A stretch of 64,000 nt of DNA from Anaerolineae bacterium. Lineage in GTDB: Bacteria > Chloroflexota > Anaerolineae > DRVO01. A program made the position numbers and the translations under genes. A model generated the notes under the pieces. That model saw nothing but the letters and a program-made list of their open reading frames with translations, did not search any database and was not told the DNA's origin. The stretch covers positions 1 through 64,000 of the forward strand of contig JABLXR010000019.1 of NCBI GenBank assembly GCA_013178015.1. Reading direction: 5' to 3'. Of this stretch, positions 1 to 9,134 are shown one piece after another (the first letter of the stretch is position 1; the number at the start of each line of letters is the position of its first letter).

Positions 1-1054
1 TATCCTCTGGGGGCGATCGTGGGGATGCTGATACTGGGGGCGTTGCACGGAGAGCAGTCGCTGCGGGGGATGCGACTGTGGGGGGTGGGGCACTGGCAGG
101 AGATATGGCAGGCTTTGGGTTTTCGCAGTGGGCGGCGGCCTCCAGCCCACTCGACGGTATGGTATGCCCTGCGGGGTTTGGAGGAGGGGGCTCTGGAGGG
201 GGTGTTGGGGCAGTGGGCCCAGAAGCAGTATGGGGAAGCGGAGCACATAAGCGTGGACGGCAAGACCCTGCGGGGCAGCCGGCGGGGCCGGGAGCGGGCC
301 CTGGCGCTGGTGGTGGCGCTGGCCCAGGAGCTGCGGGTAGTGGTGGCCCAGCGGGGGGTGAAGGAGGGGGACGAACTGCAGGCGGCCCTGGGGGTGCTAA
401 GGAGCCTGGACCTGGAGGGCAAGGTGGTGACGGTGGATGCCGGGCTTATGCAGCGAGGGGTAGTGGAGGCGGTAGTGGAGGGGGGAGGGCAGTATCTGGG
501 CCCTCTCAAAGGCAACCACCCCGAGCTCAAGGCTCTGGTGGATGACTACATCCGACCCGAGGTTTTCCCCCCTGGGCCAGGAGCGAAGGGCTGATGTGTT
601 GCGCTGGGATAAGCAGCGGGGGCGGCTGGAGCGTCGAGAGCTGTGGGTGGTGGAGGCGGGGGAGTTGGGGGCCTACCTGGAGCGGGAGTGGAACTGGCGG
701 GGGCTGAGGCAGGCAGGTCTCATCAGGCGCACCAGGGTGGATATGGCCACGGGGCAGACGAAGGTAGAGACCACCACCTGGGTCACCAGCCTGAGCCCCC
801 AGCAGGCCGACCCCGAGACCATCGCCAAGCTGCTGCGGGACCACTGGCAAATCGAGAATGCCCTGCATCGGGTGCGTGACGTGACCCAAGGCGAGGACCT
901 CCACCATGCCCGAGTGACCGGCCTGGCCCTGGCAGCTATACGGAGCCTGGCCCTCAACCTCCTGCGCTCCCTAGGCTTCCCCCTTGTCCCCGACGCCATC
1001 CGTCACCTGCGTCTCCACCCTGAAGCCAGCCTCGCCCTCCTCACCCAACCATAG
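1..1054 (+). pseudogene. ISAs1-family transposase, frameshifted and cut by window edge
   Basis: This is a DDE transposase of the ISAs1 (H-repeat) group. The frame is open from base 1 to 594 (reading YPLGAIVGMLILGALHGEQS) and carries the family signature VDGKTLRGSRR. The second half reads in another frame (542-1054) and carries the family's C-terminal signature HWQIENALHRVRDVTQGED. The switch lies near 557-570, at a run of four T and six C, and is consistent with one extra base. The 5' end lies outside the window, so the N-terminus and left inverted repeat cannot be seen, and I could not identify the right repeat. As it stands the product is split and probably inactive, unless the extra base is a sequencing error in the homopolymer. 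Confidence 0.85.
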
Positions 1055-1145
1055 GAGGGTTGAAAAGCCCTGATCCCCTACGCCCTGCCGTTTGCCCGTA
1101 CTTCCCGCCCAAGTATACTCTGCCTGAGCGCTGGGGGGAGTCCGC

Positions 1146-1925
1146 ATGTCAGCAGAGCAACAGACCGGATCGGGGCCGCACCTGTCGGTGGTCATCCCCG
1201 TCTACAACGAACAGGCCTGCATCCAGGCCAACCTGCGCCAGGTCCTCGACTACCTGAGCCAGCAGCCGTTCCCCAGCGAGGTCATAGTGGTGGACGACGG
1301 CAGCCGCGACGACACCGCCGCCCTGGTCGGCGAGGTGGCTCATTCCGCCCCGTCGCTGCGCCTCATTCGCAACGACCACCGGGGCAAGGCCTATGCCGTT
1401 CGTACCGGAGTGCTGGCGGCCGAGGGCGATTACGTCCTCTTCGCCGATGCGGACCTAGCTACCCCCATCCACCAGGCAGAGAAGCTCTTGGCGGCCCTGG
1501 AGAGCGGTTACGACGTGGCCATCGGCTCCCGCGAGGGCTACGGTGCCCGGCGCTACAACGAGCCCTGGACCCGTCACCTCATGGGTCGGGTCTTCAACCT
1601 GGTCGTGCGAGCGCTGGTCATGGGCCAGCACCGCGACACCCAGTGCGGGTTCAAGGCCTTCACCCGGGCGGCGGCCCAGGACATATTCCGCTCCGTTCAC
1701 CTCTACGGTCCCTCGGCGCCGGTGCTCAACGCACCGCTAGTGACCGGTTTCGATGTGGAACTCCTCTACCTGGCGCATCTCAAGGGCTACCGAGTGGCGG
1801 ACTTGCCGGTGGAGTGGCACTACGGCCCCGGCAGCAAGGTGAACCCGCTGCGGGATTCCTGGCGCAACTTCAAGGACGTTCTGCGCGTGCGCTACTACGC
1901 CCTGTGCGGGCGGTATGGTGAGTAG
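1146..1925 (+). CDS. Family 2 glycosyltransferase, dolichyl-phosphate glucosyltransferase-like
   Basis: A 259-residue cytosolic or membrane-associated GT-A enzyme. VVIPVYNE is near residue 15, the nucleotide-binding DDGS is at 50-53 and the metal-binding DAD is at 101-103 in the context FADADLATP. DTQCGFKAF, around 165-175, is characteristic of dolichyl/polyprenyl-phosphate beta-glucosyltransferases, which make a lipid-linked sugar from UDP-glucose. There is no C-terminal membrane domain, so it resembles the short single-domain forms. The ATG is preceded by GGGGGGAG at good spacing. The flanking genes are unrelated and it seems to stand alone. The sugar donor and acceptor cannot be read from sequence. 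Confidence 0.85.
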   Translation: MSAEQQTGSGPHLSVVIPVYNEQACIQANLRQVLDYLSQQPFPSEVIVVDDGSRDDTAALVGEVAHSAPSLRLIRNDHRGKAYAVRTGVLAAEGDYVLFADADLATPIHQAEKLLAALESGYDVAIGSREGYGARRYNEPWTRHLMGRVFNLVVRALVMGQHRDTQCGFKAFTRAAAQDIFRSVHLYGPSAPVLNAPLVTGFDVELLYLAHLKGYRVADLPVEWHYGPGSKVNPLRDSWRNFKDVLRVRYYALCGRYGE

Positions 1926-2105
1926 AGGATAGTGAATGGCCCGACACCGCCACACGCGCGGGCCCGCCGGCCGATACCGGGCCACCAGACCCTGTCGTGA
2001 CGAGCCCACCCGAGGGCTCCTCTGCTCCTAAGCCCAACGTGAGACTGCAGAGAGCGTGGCCGATGCCAGTCACGAGTCGCTCGTCACGCATCACTATCCA
2101 CTACC

Positions 2106-3207
2106 CTACACCTTCTTGCGCTTCCAGCCTCCCCGGCGGAACCAGTAGGCCATGGCCACCGCGTTCGCCGCGCTTGCCAGGGCCCAGCCCACCCAGACCC
2201 CGTCGAGTGCGAGGGGAGTGAAGCGCGACAGGACCAGCCCCACCGGCACCTGCACCCCCCACAGAGTGGTCAGGTTCACCATCATGGCCGGCACCGTGTT
2301 CCCGGCACCATCCAGCGCTCGCCCCATCACCACGCCCACGGCGCCAAAGGCGTAGGCGATCGCCACCACCCGGATGGCGCGCACCGCCACCCCGGCCACA
2401 TCCTCGGTGCAGTTGAACCACTGCACCGCCTCGGGTGCCTTCAGGGCCATGAGCGCCATCGCCACCAGCATGAAGGCCAGGTTGATCCAGGCGATGGTCC
2501 AGGCGCTGCGCTCCGCCCGCTGTGGCTTCTGGGCCCCCAGGTTCTGGCCCACCAGGGTGCCGGCAGCATTGCCCATGCCGAAGCCAGGGGTCAGCAGCAT
2601 GACCGTGAGCCGAGTGGCCACCCCGTATCCGGCGATCGCCGCAGTGCCGAAAGGCGCCACGATGGCGATCATGGCCACTCGCGAGGAACTGCGCAGCACC
2701 GCCTGCACCGCGCTGGGAATGCCGATGGTCACCATGGTGCGGATGACGGCCCAATCGGGTCTTACCCGGCGCCACAGCAGCGCCACCCGGGCTCGGCCGC
2801 TGAGCAGCATTCCCGTGCCGGCAGTCACCGCGATCGCCTGCGCAAAGACGGTGGAGAGCGCCGCCCCGGCCACTCCCAGCGGCGGCAGGCCGATCATGCC
2901 CTGCACCAGGAGCGGCAGCAGGGCTACGTTAGCCAGATTCCCGATGATCGCTAGCCACAGGGCCTCCCTGGCGTTGCCCGCGCCCCGCAGCACCGCACTC
3001 AGGACCAGCGCCACCGTGATGATGGGCAGCCCCGCAAAAGTCAGACGCAGGTACAGCACCGCCGAAGGTAGCACGTCCTCGCCTGCCCCCAGGACCGTCA
3101 CCAGCGGCGTCGCACCTAGTATTCCAATCAGCCCCAGGCACACTCCCAGGGCGGTCCCGAAGAGCAGGGCTTGAGTGGCTGCGTGGCTGGCAGCACTGAG
3201 GTCGCGT
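2106..3207 (-). pseudogene. MATE-family efflux transporter, N-terminally truncated
   Basis: The frame encodes the later membrane helices of a MATE (multidrug and toxin extrusion) transporter, a Na+ or H+ antiporter. It contains the LRLTFAGLP/LSAVLRGAGNA region and a second half with IPSAVQAVLRSSSRVAMIAIV. The frame is open back only to about 3207, reading SAASHAATQALLFG, which aligns by eye with the segment after the second helix of intact MATE proteins. Roughly the first 90-100 residues of a usual 440-460 are missing. Directly upstream on the same strand is an amidohydrolase that lacks its C-terminus in a different frame, so the two genes seem joined by a deletion or a misassembly. No plausible start with a ribosome site remains, apart from internal GTG codons. 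Confidence 0.75.
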
Positions 3208-4014
3208 CAGGTGCGGCATGCGGTCCTGAGGCCCACCGAAGCAGACATCGGTGCCGAACGCCAGCCGGTCCTGGAACTCGTTGATGAAGCGCACGCCGTA
3301 CTCGGGATCGCGGGTGATGGCGTTGTGACCGCTGCCGGCCGAGATGTCGCCGTACAGGTTGGGGTACTGCCGCAGCAATCGAGGGAGGGCTCCCTCTTCC
3401 TCGATCGCTCCCTTGGGATAGCCCATCTTCTCCTGCATGGTGAGCCCCGCCCCGATCTCGGCCCAGAAGCCTTGGCCATGGCCGACGACGTTGGTCTGAG
3501 GGGCCGCCTCCAGCAGCTTGGCCAGGCCTGGCGCCCCGGGGTGGTCCTGGAGGCCGTAGGTGCCGGGCAGGTAACCCACGTTGTGGATCAGAACCGGGAG
3601 GCCACGGGCGCCAGCCTGGCGGAACATGTTCACCGTGCGGGGGTCGTCTATGGGCACGTTGGCCGTGATCTCCCCGATCCCTCGACAGCCTTGCTCCTGG
3701 AACCAGTCCAGCAGGGGACCGAAGTCCGCCTCGGGGCTGTTACCCAGCCACCGGGGATCGAGGTTGCCGAAGGGAATGATGCGGTCTTGGTAACGGGCAG
3801 CCTCGAGGACCTGAGTGCGGACGTCCAGACCGCCAGAGGTGAGGAAGGCCGGCCCGATGTAGTTCTCGGGCGAGGGGTAGACGGGCAGGAGCACCGCCTT
3901 GTCTATGCCCTCATCGTCCAGCCGCTCCATGAGGTTGTCCCAGGTGACGGGGATGCGTTCCGTGTCCCCCGCCCGGCGAAAGTCACCCACGTGAATGTGG
4001 AAGTCTAGGATCAT
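3208..4014 (-). pseudogene. Amidohydrolase family 2 (TIM-barrel metal hydrolase), C-terminally truncated
   Basis: The protein begins MILDFHIHVGD, giving the HxH metal-binding pair of amidohydrolase-2/ACMSD-type enzymes. It continues through IHNVGYLPG and VVGHGQGFWAE (later metal His) to RLAFGTDVCFGG, where the Asp completes the usual metal site. The homologous sequence stops just after DRMPHL near 3208. From there the frame runs on antisense-like through the neighbouring MATE gene to 2929. About 30-40 C-terminal residues are replaced. The start ATG follows GGGAGAGGGCAGC. Since all metal ligands remain, some activity is possible, but the terminal barrel helices are gone. The substrate is unknown. 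Confidence 0.75.
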
Positions 4015-4183
4015 GCTGCCCTCTCCCTGCCGAAGTCACCGCCATAGCCGCCTGCGCCAGGCGTACCATCGCCCCTCGCCCACCAGTCCCGACTATCCCA
4101 TGCAAGGGCAAACCACCGTGTGCCCGGTACCAGGACATGGTTGACACATCCGACACCACCGCGCTTGCCCCCGGTCCCCATCG

Positions 4184-5071
4184 TCATACATCCACCCCGA
4201 GGAACACGCGCACGAGGTATCCCAGCCCGAAGCTCACCACCGCCACCCCCAGGCTGATAGCGGCCATCTCCAGGAAGCGATCCTTGAAGGAGATGTCCCG
4301 GGCCACCGACACATAGTAGTTGAAGACAGCGATCAGGCCCACCGCGTTGATCCCGGTCCACGCCAGGGCAGCATAAGGGTTACCTAGGAGCAGGAAAGGC
4401 AACACCAGGAATGCCACTGCCAGCACGTACGCGGCACCAGTGTACAGCGAGGACTTGAGCGGGTCTTGCTCCCCCTCTTCCTCCCGAGCGGACAGGTATC
4501 CGGACGCGGCCATGGACAGGGAGGCGGCGATGCCGGTGATTAGCCCCGAGACGGCGATCAAGTCGGTGTTTCGCAGGGCGAAGGTGAGCCCGGCCAGCGT
4601 CCCGGTGAGCTCCACCAGAGCGTCGTTCAGGCCCAGGACCACCGAACCCACGTAGCGCAGCCTTTCCTCGTCTATGAGTTCGATCAGCTGCTGCTCATGC
4701 TTCTCCTCGTCCTGGGCCACCGCCTCGATCCCGGGTACGACACCTATAAGCCGTCGGTAGGCCACTTCGTGGGCGTACTCCTCGGCCCGCTCGAGCAGCC
4801 TCATGCCGAAAGTGAGCCCGAAGAGGCGAGAGATGAAGAGGTACCACCAAATGCGCCACCGGTCCGGCTTGGGCTCCTCGCCCGTCAGCCGGGCCCAGAA
4901 GCGGTAGTGGCGCAGCTCATCCTCTCCAATAGCGCGTAGCACCCGCGCATTGTCCTCGTCTTGGGTCGAATCCGCCAGGCGAGTGTAGACGTGGTACTCA
5001 GTGAGCTCGTTCGCCTGGGCTGCCAATGCCGCCCGCTTCGCTGCCACATCAAGCTGTATCGGGACCGCCAT
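4184..5071 (-). CDS. Ferritin-like domain fused to VIT1/CCC1-type iron/manganese transporter
   Basis: A 295-residue membrane protein. The first ~140 residues form a rubrerythrin/ferritin-like helical bundle with repeated Glu and ExxH iron-ligand patterns (TEYHVY, GEDELRHYRF, EEYAHEVAY, QDEEKHEQQ). The rest is a VIT1/CCC1 transporter domain, with GLNDALVELTGTLAGLTFAL as its signature helix and about five membrane segments. Related fused proteins are proposed to sense or load iron through the ferritin part and move Fe2+/Mn2+ across the membrane. The ATG at 5071 is chosen because GGGGAGGG lies just ahead of it; an upstream in-frame ATG at 5125 lacks a site. The preceding gene on the same strand is an integrase-like protein with no evident functional link. 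Confidence 0.88.
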   Translation of the reverse strand: MAVPIQLDVAAKRAALAAQANELTEYHVYTRLADSTQDEDNARVLRAIGEDELRHYRFWARLTGEEPKPDRWRIWWYLFISRLFGLTFGMRLLERAEEYAHEVAYRRLIGVVPGIEAVAQDEEKHEQQLIELIDEERLRYVGSVVLGLNDALVELTGTLAGLTFALRNTDLIAVSGLITGIAASLSMAASGYLSAREEEGEQDPLKSSLYTGAAYVLAVAFLVLPFLLLGNPYAALAWTGINAVGLIAVFNYYVSVARDISFKDRFLEMAAISLGVAVVSFGLGYLVRVFLGVDV

Positions 5072-5140
5072 CGCTCCCTCCCCGCTCGCTGCGGCCATGT
5101 TAGCCCCGCTAGAGCCGGACGCCAAGTCCAGCCCGAGCCT

Positions 5141-6115
5141 CTAGCCAGCATCGAGGCGCCGGGCGAGCCCCTCTAGCACGCGGAGGGCATCCTCCCAACC
5201 CACCGGGCTCAGGCCCAGCCGCTGGCGCACCTCGTCCGCAGGTAGCTCGAAGTACCAGCGCAGGGCACAGCTCCAGCGCATCACGTTCGGGGTCACCAGC
5301 ACTCCCGTGTGCGCCTCCCGGCCCAGCCGCTCCAGCACCCGGTGCAGAGTACGGGTGGAAGCGGCGAATACCCGCTCGTCGCCCGAAGGGTACTGGCTCA
5401 GGTAGGCCCGATACACCTCTCGGAAGCCGGCCGGAGCGGGCAGGGTGCGGTTCTTGTAGCGGTGGCGCCGACCGCGATGGTGGATGCGGATGGCCACCAC
5501 CGGCTCCGCCGTGAGCACCTGGCCGCGGGACAGCTCCTCTAGCTCCCCTCGGCGAAGGCCCAGCTCGAGGGTGAGCATGAGCAGCAAGAGCGGGCGGGAA
5601 TCAGGTCGGTCCGGTCGCCCGTGCGAGGCCCAGGCAACCTGACGCATGCGGTCTTGCTCCTCGGCTGTGACCACGTCCGGTAGGGGCACTTCCCCTCCCG
5701 GGGCGTAGAGGTCGGCCGCCGGGTTGTCGGGGAGGACGCCTTCCTCCTGGAGAAGCTCGAAGAAGCGGCGGATGCCCGTCACGCGCAGGGCGAGAGTCTT
5801 GACCGGTGTGTCCCGCCCCCGCTCCGACAGCCACTGTAGGTAACGCCGCAGGTGAGAGGCCCGGATCTGGCGCAGGCTCACGTCATCTCCCAGGAAACGA
5901 GCCAGCAGCTCTACCGCAGTGGTGTAGCTCTCCACGGTGTTGGCGCTGTAGTCAAGCGACGCCATGCGGCCGGCGAACCAGGCGTTGGCCCGGCGGAGAC
6001 TGGCCTGCGGGGCCGGAGGTCGCACCTGGCTGCCGGCCTGGATGGCCTGCTCGTCGCCGAACAGCGATAGCTGCACCGCCCCCGTGTCCTGTCGCCCCTG
6101 CCTGCGCCGCGCCAT
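5141..6115 (-). CDS. Tyrosine-recombinase-like protein lacking catalytic residues
   Basis: A 324-residue protein with a SAM-like N-terminal core-binding domain (about residues 45-130: WFAGRMASLDYSANTVESYTTAVELL) followed by a phage-integrase fold. The first catalytic Arg (LGLRRGELEEL) and the Lys strand (RRHRYKNRTLPAP) are present. In the C-terminal box the usual HxLRH, LGH and nucleophile Tyr positions read NVMRWSCA, LGLSPVGW and no Tyr. The protein therefore keeps the DNA-binding architecture but probably cannot cleave DNA. The start ATG follows GAGGTG. No attachment site, excisionase or phage gene was seen around it. It could be a domesticated DNA-binding protein or a decaying integrase with an intact frame. 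Confidence 0.75.
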   Translation of the reverse strand: MARRRQGRQDTGAVQLSLFGDEQAIQAGSQVRPPAPQASLRRANAWFAGRMASLDYSANTVESYTTAVELLARFLGDDVSLRQIRASHLRRYLQWLSERGRDTPVKTLALRVTGIRRFFELLQEEGVLPDNPAADLYAPGGEVPLPDVVTAEEQDRMRQVAWASHGRPDRPDSRPLLLLMLTLELGLRRGELEELSRGQVLTAEPVVAIRIHHRGRRHRYKNRTLPAPAGFREVYRAYLSQYPSGDERVFAASTRTLHRVLERLGREAHTGVLVTPNVMRWSCALRWYFELPADEVRQRLGLSPVGWEDALRVLEGLARRLDAG

Positions 6116-6231
6116 GACCACCTCGCAAGTCGTTCGCTGCGTACTACTTATGTCATGCTAGTGGACGGCAGGTGAGCCCGTCAAGGTGGAGCTATGCGAG
6201 GTCAGTCTCCTAGCCCGGGAAGCGGGCCCTG

Positions 6232-7668
6232 CTAGCCATCGCCCTGGGCGAAGGCGTTCTCCTCTTCGCCGGGACCAACCAACCCCAACTGCCCCTGTCC
6301 CGTCACCGGCAGGGCCTTGCCGTCCAGCCGGGGGTCCACGTACCGGTGGAACCACTGGCTCAGCTGCTGCCGCAGCTCGCGCACCGTCCCGGCGTGCTCG
6401 GCCCGTTCGGCCAGGTTGGCCCGCTCGTCCGGGTCGTCGGCCAGTCGGTAGAGCTCGTGAGGGCCGTAGGGGTAGCGGTGAACGTACTTCCACTCCCGGG
6501 TGCGTACCATGCGAGTGGAGCCATACTCGGAGAAGACCACCACGCTATCGTGCCCGGGGTCCTCCTGCCCCATCAGCGCGGGCACGAAGCTCCTTCCCGG
6601 CAATCGCTCGTCGCCCATGCCCGGCAGGCCAAGGTAGTCCAGCAGGGTGGGAGCGAAGTCATAGCCGCTGGTCAGGGCCTCCGTCACCGCACCCTGGGGC
6701 AGCCGGCCGGGCTGGGAGAAGATGAGAGGCACCTTGACCGAGTTCTCGTACATGTTGAGGGGGAAGGTGCCGTTACCCTTGCCCCAGAAGCCGTGGTGTC
6801 CGCAGCTGAACCCGTTGTCGCTGTTGAAGATGATGAGGGTGTTCTCCCGCAGGCTGAGTTCCTCCACCCGGTCCAGGATGCGGCCCACGTCGGCGTCCAT
6901 GGCGGTGACGGCGGCGAAGTAGCCCTTGAGCGACTCCCGGTTGCCCAGGTTCTGGTCCGTGAGCCAGATGGCCCAGGGGTGGCGGGGCTCCTGGGGGCAG
7001 CTCTCGAAGGGACAGTCGTCGTACGAGTCTACGATGTCCTGAGGATGGCCCGTCCAGGGGCTGTGAGGAGCGGTGTAGTGCACGCTCAGGTAGAAGGGAG
7101 CTTCCTCGCCCGCCCGCGCCTCCAGGAAGGCTAGGGCGTCGTCAGTGATAGCGTTGGTGACGTACCCTGGCTCGTTGATCAGCTTGCCGTCCCGAACCAT
7201 GGGGGCGTTGTGGTAGGGGCCGCCCCCCGACTGGTGGACGTACCAATGGCTGAAGTGGTGCTGTTGCAGCTGGCTGGCACCCAGGTGCCACTTGCCGCTG
7301 ATGCCGCAGTGGTAGCCGTGAGCGGCCAGGACGTCGGTGTAGGTGGTCTGGCCCTGGAGGTACTCCACCGCATTGGGAGGCACATTCCCCTCCCGGATCC
7401 AGTCGTGGACGCCGTGACGGGAAGGCACCCGCCCGGTCATGAGCGTGGCTCGGCTAGGGGAGCACACCGGCGAGGTGCAGAAGAAGTTGGAGAAGCGCAC
7501 TCCGGTGGCAGCCAGTCGGTCGATGTTGGGCGTGCGAATCTCGGGGTTGCCGTAGCAGCCCGAAGCCCAGATGCCCTGGTCGTCGGTGAGGATGAAGATG
7601 ACGTTGGTGCGTGTCCGGCTCGGCTCGGGAGTGAGCTTCTTCGCCGCCTGGGGCGGCCAGGCTACCAC
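6232..7668 (-). CDS. Type I sulfatase
   Basis: A 478-residue arylsulfatase-type enzyme that hydrolyses sulfate esters. Metal-binding DD is at about residues 29-30 (FILTDDQG). CSPSR at 69-73, followed by ATLMTGR, is the signature in which Cys is converted to formylglycine; SGKWHLG and FNSDNGF carry further active-site residues. No signal peptide is evident, so it may act in the cytoplasm on imported sugars. GTG at 7668 is taken as start: GAGGAGG lies five bases upstream and the GTG overlaps the stop of the preceding sulfatase (GTGGTAG), implying translational coupling. It is the last gene of the glycan operon. The formylglycine-generating enzyme is not in this window. Confidence 0.92.
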   Translation of the reverse strand: MVAWPPQAAKKLTPEPSRTRTNVIFILTDDQGIWASGCYGNPEIRTPNIDRLAATGVRFSNFFCTSPVCSPSRATLMTGRVPSRHGVHDWIREGNVPPNAVEYLQGQTTYTDVLAAHGYHCGISGKWHLGASQLQQHHFSHWYVHQSGGGPYHNAPMVRDGKLINEPGYVTNAITDDALAFLEARAGEEAPFYLSVHYTAPHSPWTGHPQDIVDSYDDCPFESCPQEPRHPWAIWLTDQNLGNRESLKGYFAAVTAMDADVGRILDRVEELSLRENTLIIFNSDNGFSCGHHGFWGKGNGTFPLNMYENSVKVPLIFSQPGRLPQGAVTEALTSGYDFAPTLLDYLGLPGMGDERLPGRSFVPALMGQEDPGHDSVVVFSEYGSTRMVRTREWKYVHRYPYGPHELYRLADDPDERANLAERAEHAGTVRELRQQLSQWFHRYVDPRLDGKALPVTGQGQLGLVGPGEEENAFAQGDG

Positions 7669-9092
7669 ATGTGCCTCCTCTGCGGCAGAGGATCCTCCGC
7701 CGCACAAAGACGCTCAAGAAGCAGTCGCTCCATTTCCTGTCTCTTGCCAGCATAGCGCGGCTTGGCCCAGAGGTTCTCGAACTCATCGGGGTCATTGATC
7801 AGGTCGTAGAGCTCACCGTACGGGCGTCCGGGGTAGTGGATCAGCTTCCATTCCCGCGTGCGCAGCGCCTTGACCTCGTGGCCGGTCGGGTCGACGCCAC
7901 GCGCCATCAGTTCCGGTGACTCCCGGTCTTGGCCGAGTACAGAGTCCCTCCCCTGAGCACCGGTTTCCTGGGCCAGCAGAAGACGGATGGACCGCCCCTG
8001 CACTCCTGCCGGCACCTCTACCCCGGCTAGATCGAGAATCGTCGGCATGATGTCCACGGACTCCACTAGGCTGTCGTCCACCTGGCCAGGACGTGTCATT
8101 CCCGGCACGCGCCATATCATGGGCACGTTCATCACCTGATCATAGAGGAAGGGGCCGTGGCGCCACTGCCAGTGATCGTTCAGGCATAGCCCGTGGTCAG
8201 AGGTGAAGAGCACGATGGTGTCGTCCCAGAGGGAATGCTCCTGTAGGCTGGCAGCCAGTCGTCCGAACTGGTGATCCAGGAACGTGGCCATGTCGTAGTA
8301 GCTGGCCAAGTAGCGCCTAAGGGTCTCATCGTCCGGATACGGCAAGATAGCATGCGCCTCATTGCGCATACGCAGCGACCCCTCGTAGCAGTCCTTGAGG
8401 TAGGGCGGCTTGGCGTCGAGTTCCCCCTCTCTGCGCTTCGGCTCTGGCATGTCCTCAGGACGATAACGCCCAGTGTACTCCTCGGGCGAGTGCGACGGCG
8501 GTATTAGCTCATGGTAGGAGCAGAAGCAGAAGAACGGCTGCGTACCGCCAGCGTTTCGGCCTATGAAGTCCATTGCCTGATCGGTGATCCACGTGATCTG
8601 ATGCGCCTCCTCGGGGACAGGTTGCCGGCTTCTGACCGCCTCGCTTAGGTCGGGGTAGTGTTCATCTACGAAGGCCAAGTAGTCGGGGCCCATCTTGTTC
8701 TCACTGAGCCGGACCTCTTGGAAGCCATAGTAGCTCTCCTCCCGGTCCAACGCTGGGGGATAGTCGGCAGCCTGTTGGGGCTCGAAGTGGATCTTGCCAA
8801 AGGCGCCCGTGCGGTATCCGTTCTCGGCTAGAACCTGCGCCAACGTCACCTCGCTTCGCGAGAGCGGGATGCCATTGGCCCACACTCCATGCACGTGCGG
8901 ATAGCGCCCGGTGAAGATGGAAGCTCGTGAGGGCATGCAGACAGTGTGTGCGCTAAAGCTGCCGGTGAAGCGCACCCCCTCCCGAGCCAGCGCATCGAGG
9001 TATGGCGTACGAAGGACCGGATTCCCGTAGCAGCCCAGAGCATCCGCCCGATGACCGTCGGTGAGGAACAGAAGAACGTTGGGCTTCGTCAT
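7662..9092 (-). CDS. Type I sulfatase
   Basis: A 476-residue sulfatase beginning MTKPNVLLFLTDGHRADALG. It carries CMPSRASIFTGRYP at 52-64, with Cys52 the predicted formylglycine, and FTSDHGLCLNDHW as the later metal-binding block. It is only distantly similar to the sulfatase encoded just downstream, so the two may attack different sulfate positions on one glycan. ATG at 9092 is chosen, with GGAG about nine bases upstream; a TTG at 9107 is a weaker alternative. It lies 42 bases after a deacetylase-like gene and overlaps the next sulfatase start. No signal peptide is evident. Confidence 0.92.
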   Translation of the reverse strand: MTKPNVLLFLTDGHRADALGCYGNPVLRTPYLDALAREGVRFTGSFSAHTVCMPSRASIFTGRYPHVHGVWANGIPLSRSEVTLAQVLAENGYRTGAFGKIHFEPQQAADYPPALDREESYYGFQEVRLSENKMGPDYLAFVDEHYPDLSEAVRSRQPVPEEAHQITWITDQAMDFIGRNAGGTQPFFCFCSYHELIPPSHSPEEYTGRYRPEDMPEPKRREGELDAKPPYLKDCYEGSLRMRNEAHAILPYPDDETLRRYLASYYDMATFLDHQFGRLAASLQEHSLWDDTIVLFTSDHGLCLNDHWQWRHGPFLYDQVMNVPMIWRVPGMTRPGQVDDSLVESVDIMPTILDLAGVEVPAGVQGRSIRLLLAQETGAQGRDSVLGQDRESPELMARGVDPTGHEVKALRTREWKLIHYPGRPYGELYDLINDPDEFENLWAKPRYAGKRQEMERLLLERLCAAEDPLPQRRHMW

Positions 9093-9134
9093 TGTACGGT
9101 GCTCCAAAGATGGTGGCCAGGCGCGGCTTCGCCT

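Noticed and set aside
545-594. Programmed frameshift in the ISAs1 transposase
   Set aside because: ISAs1 elements normally encode one uninterrupted transposase; no slippery heptamer with a stimulator was seen, only a homopolymer run.
3175-4008. 277-codon plus-strand open frame
   Set aside because: It is antisense to the amidohydrolase remnant, whose motifs (HIHVGD, GTDVCFGG) are clearly real.
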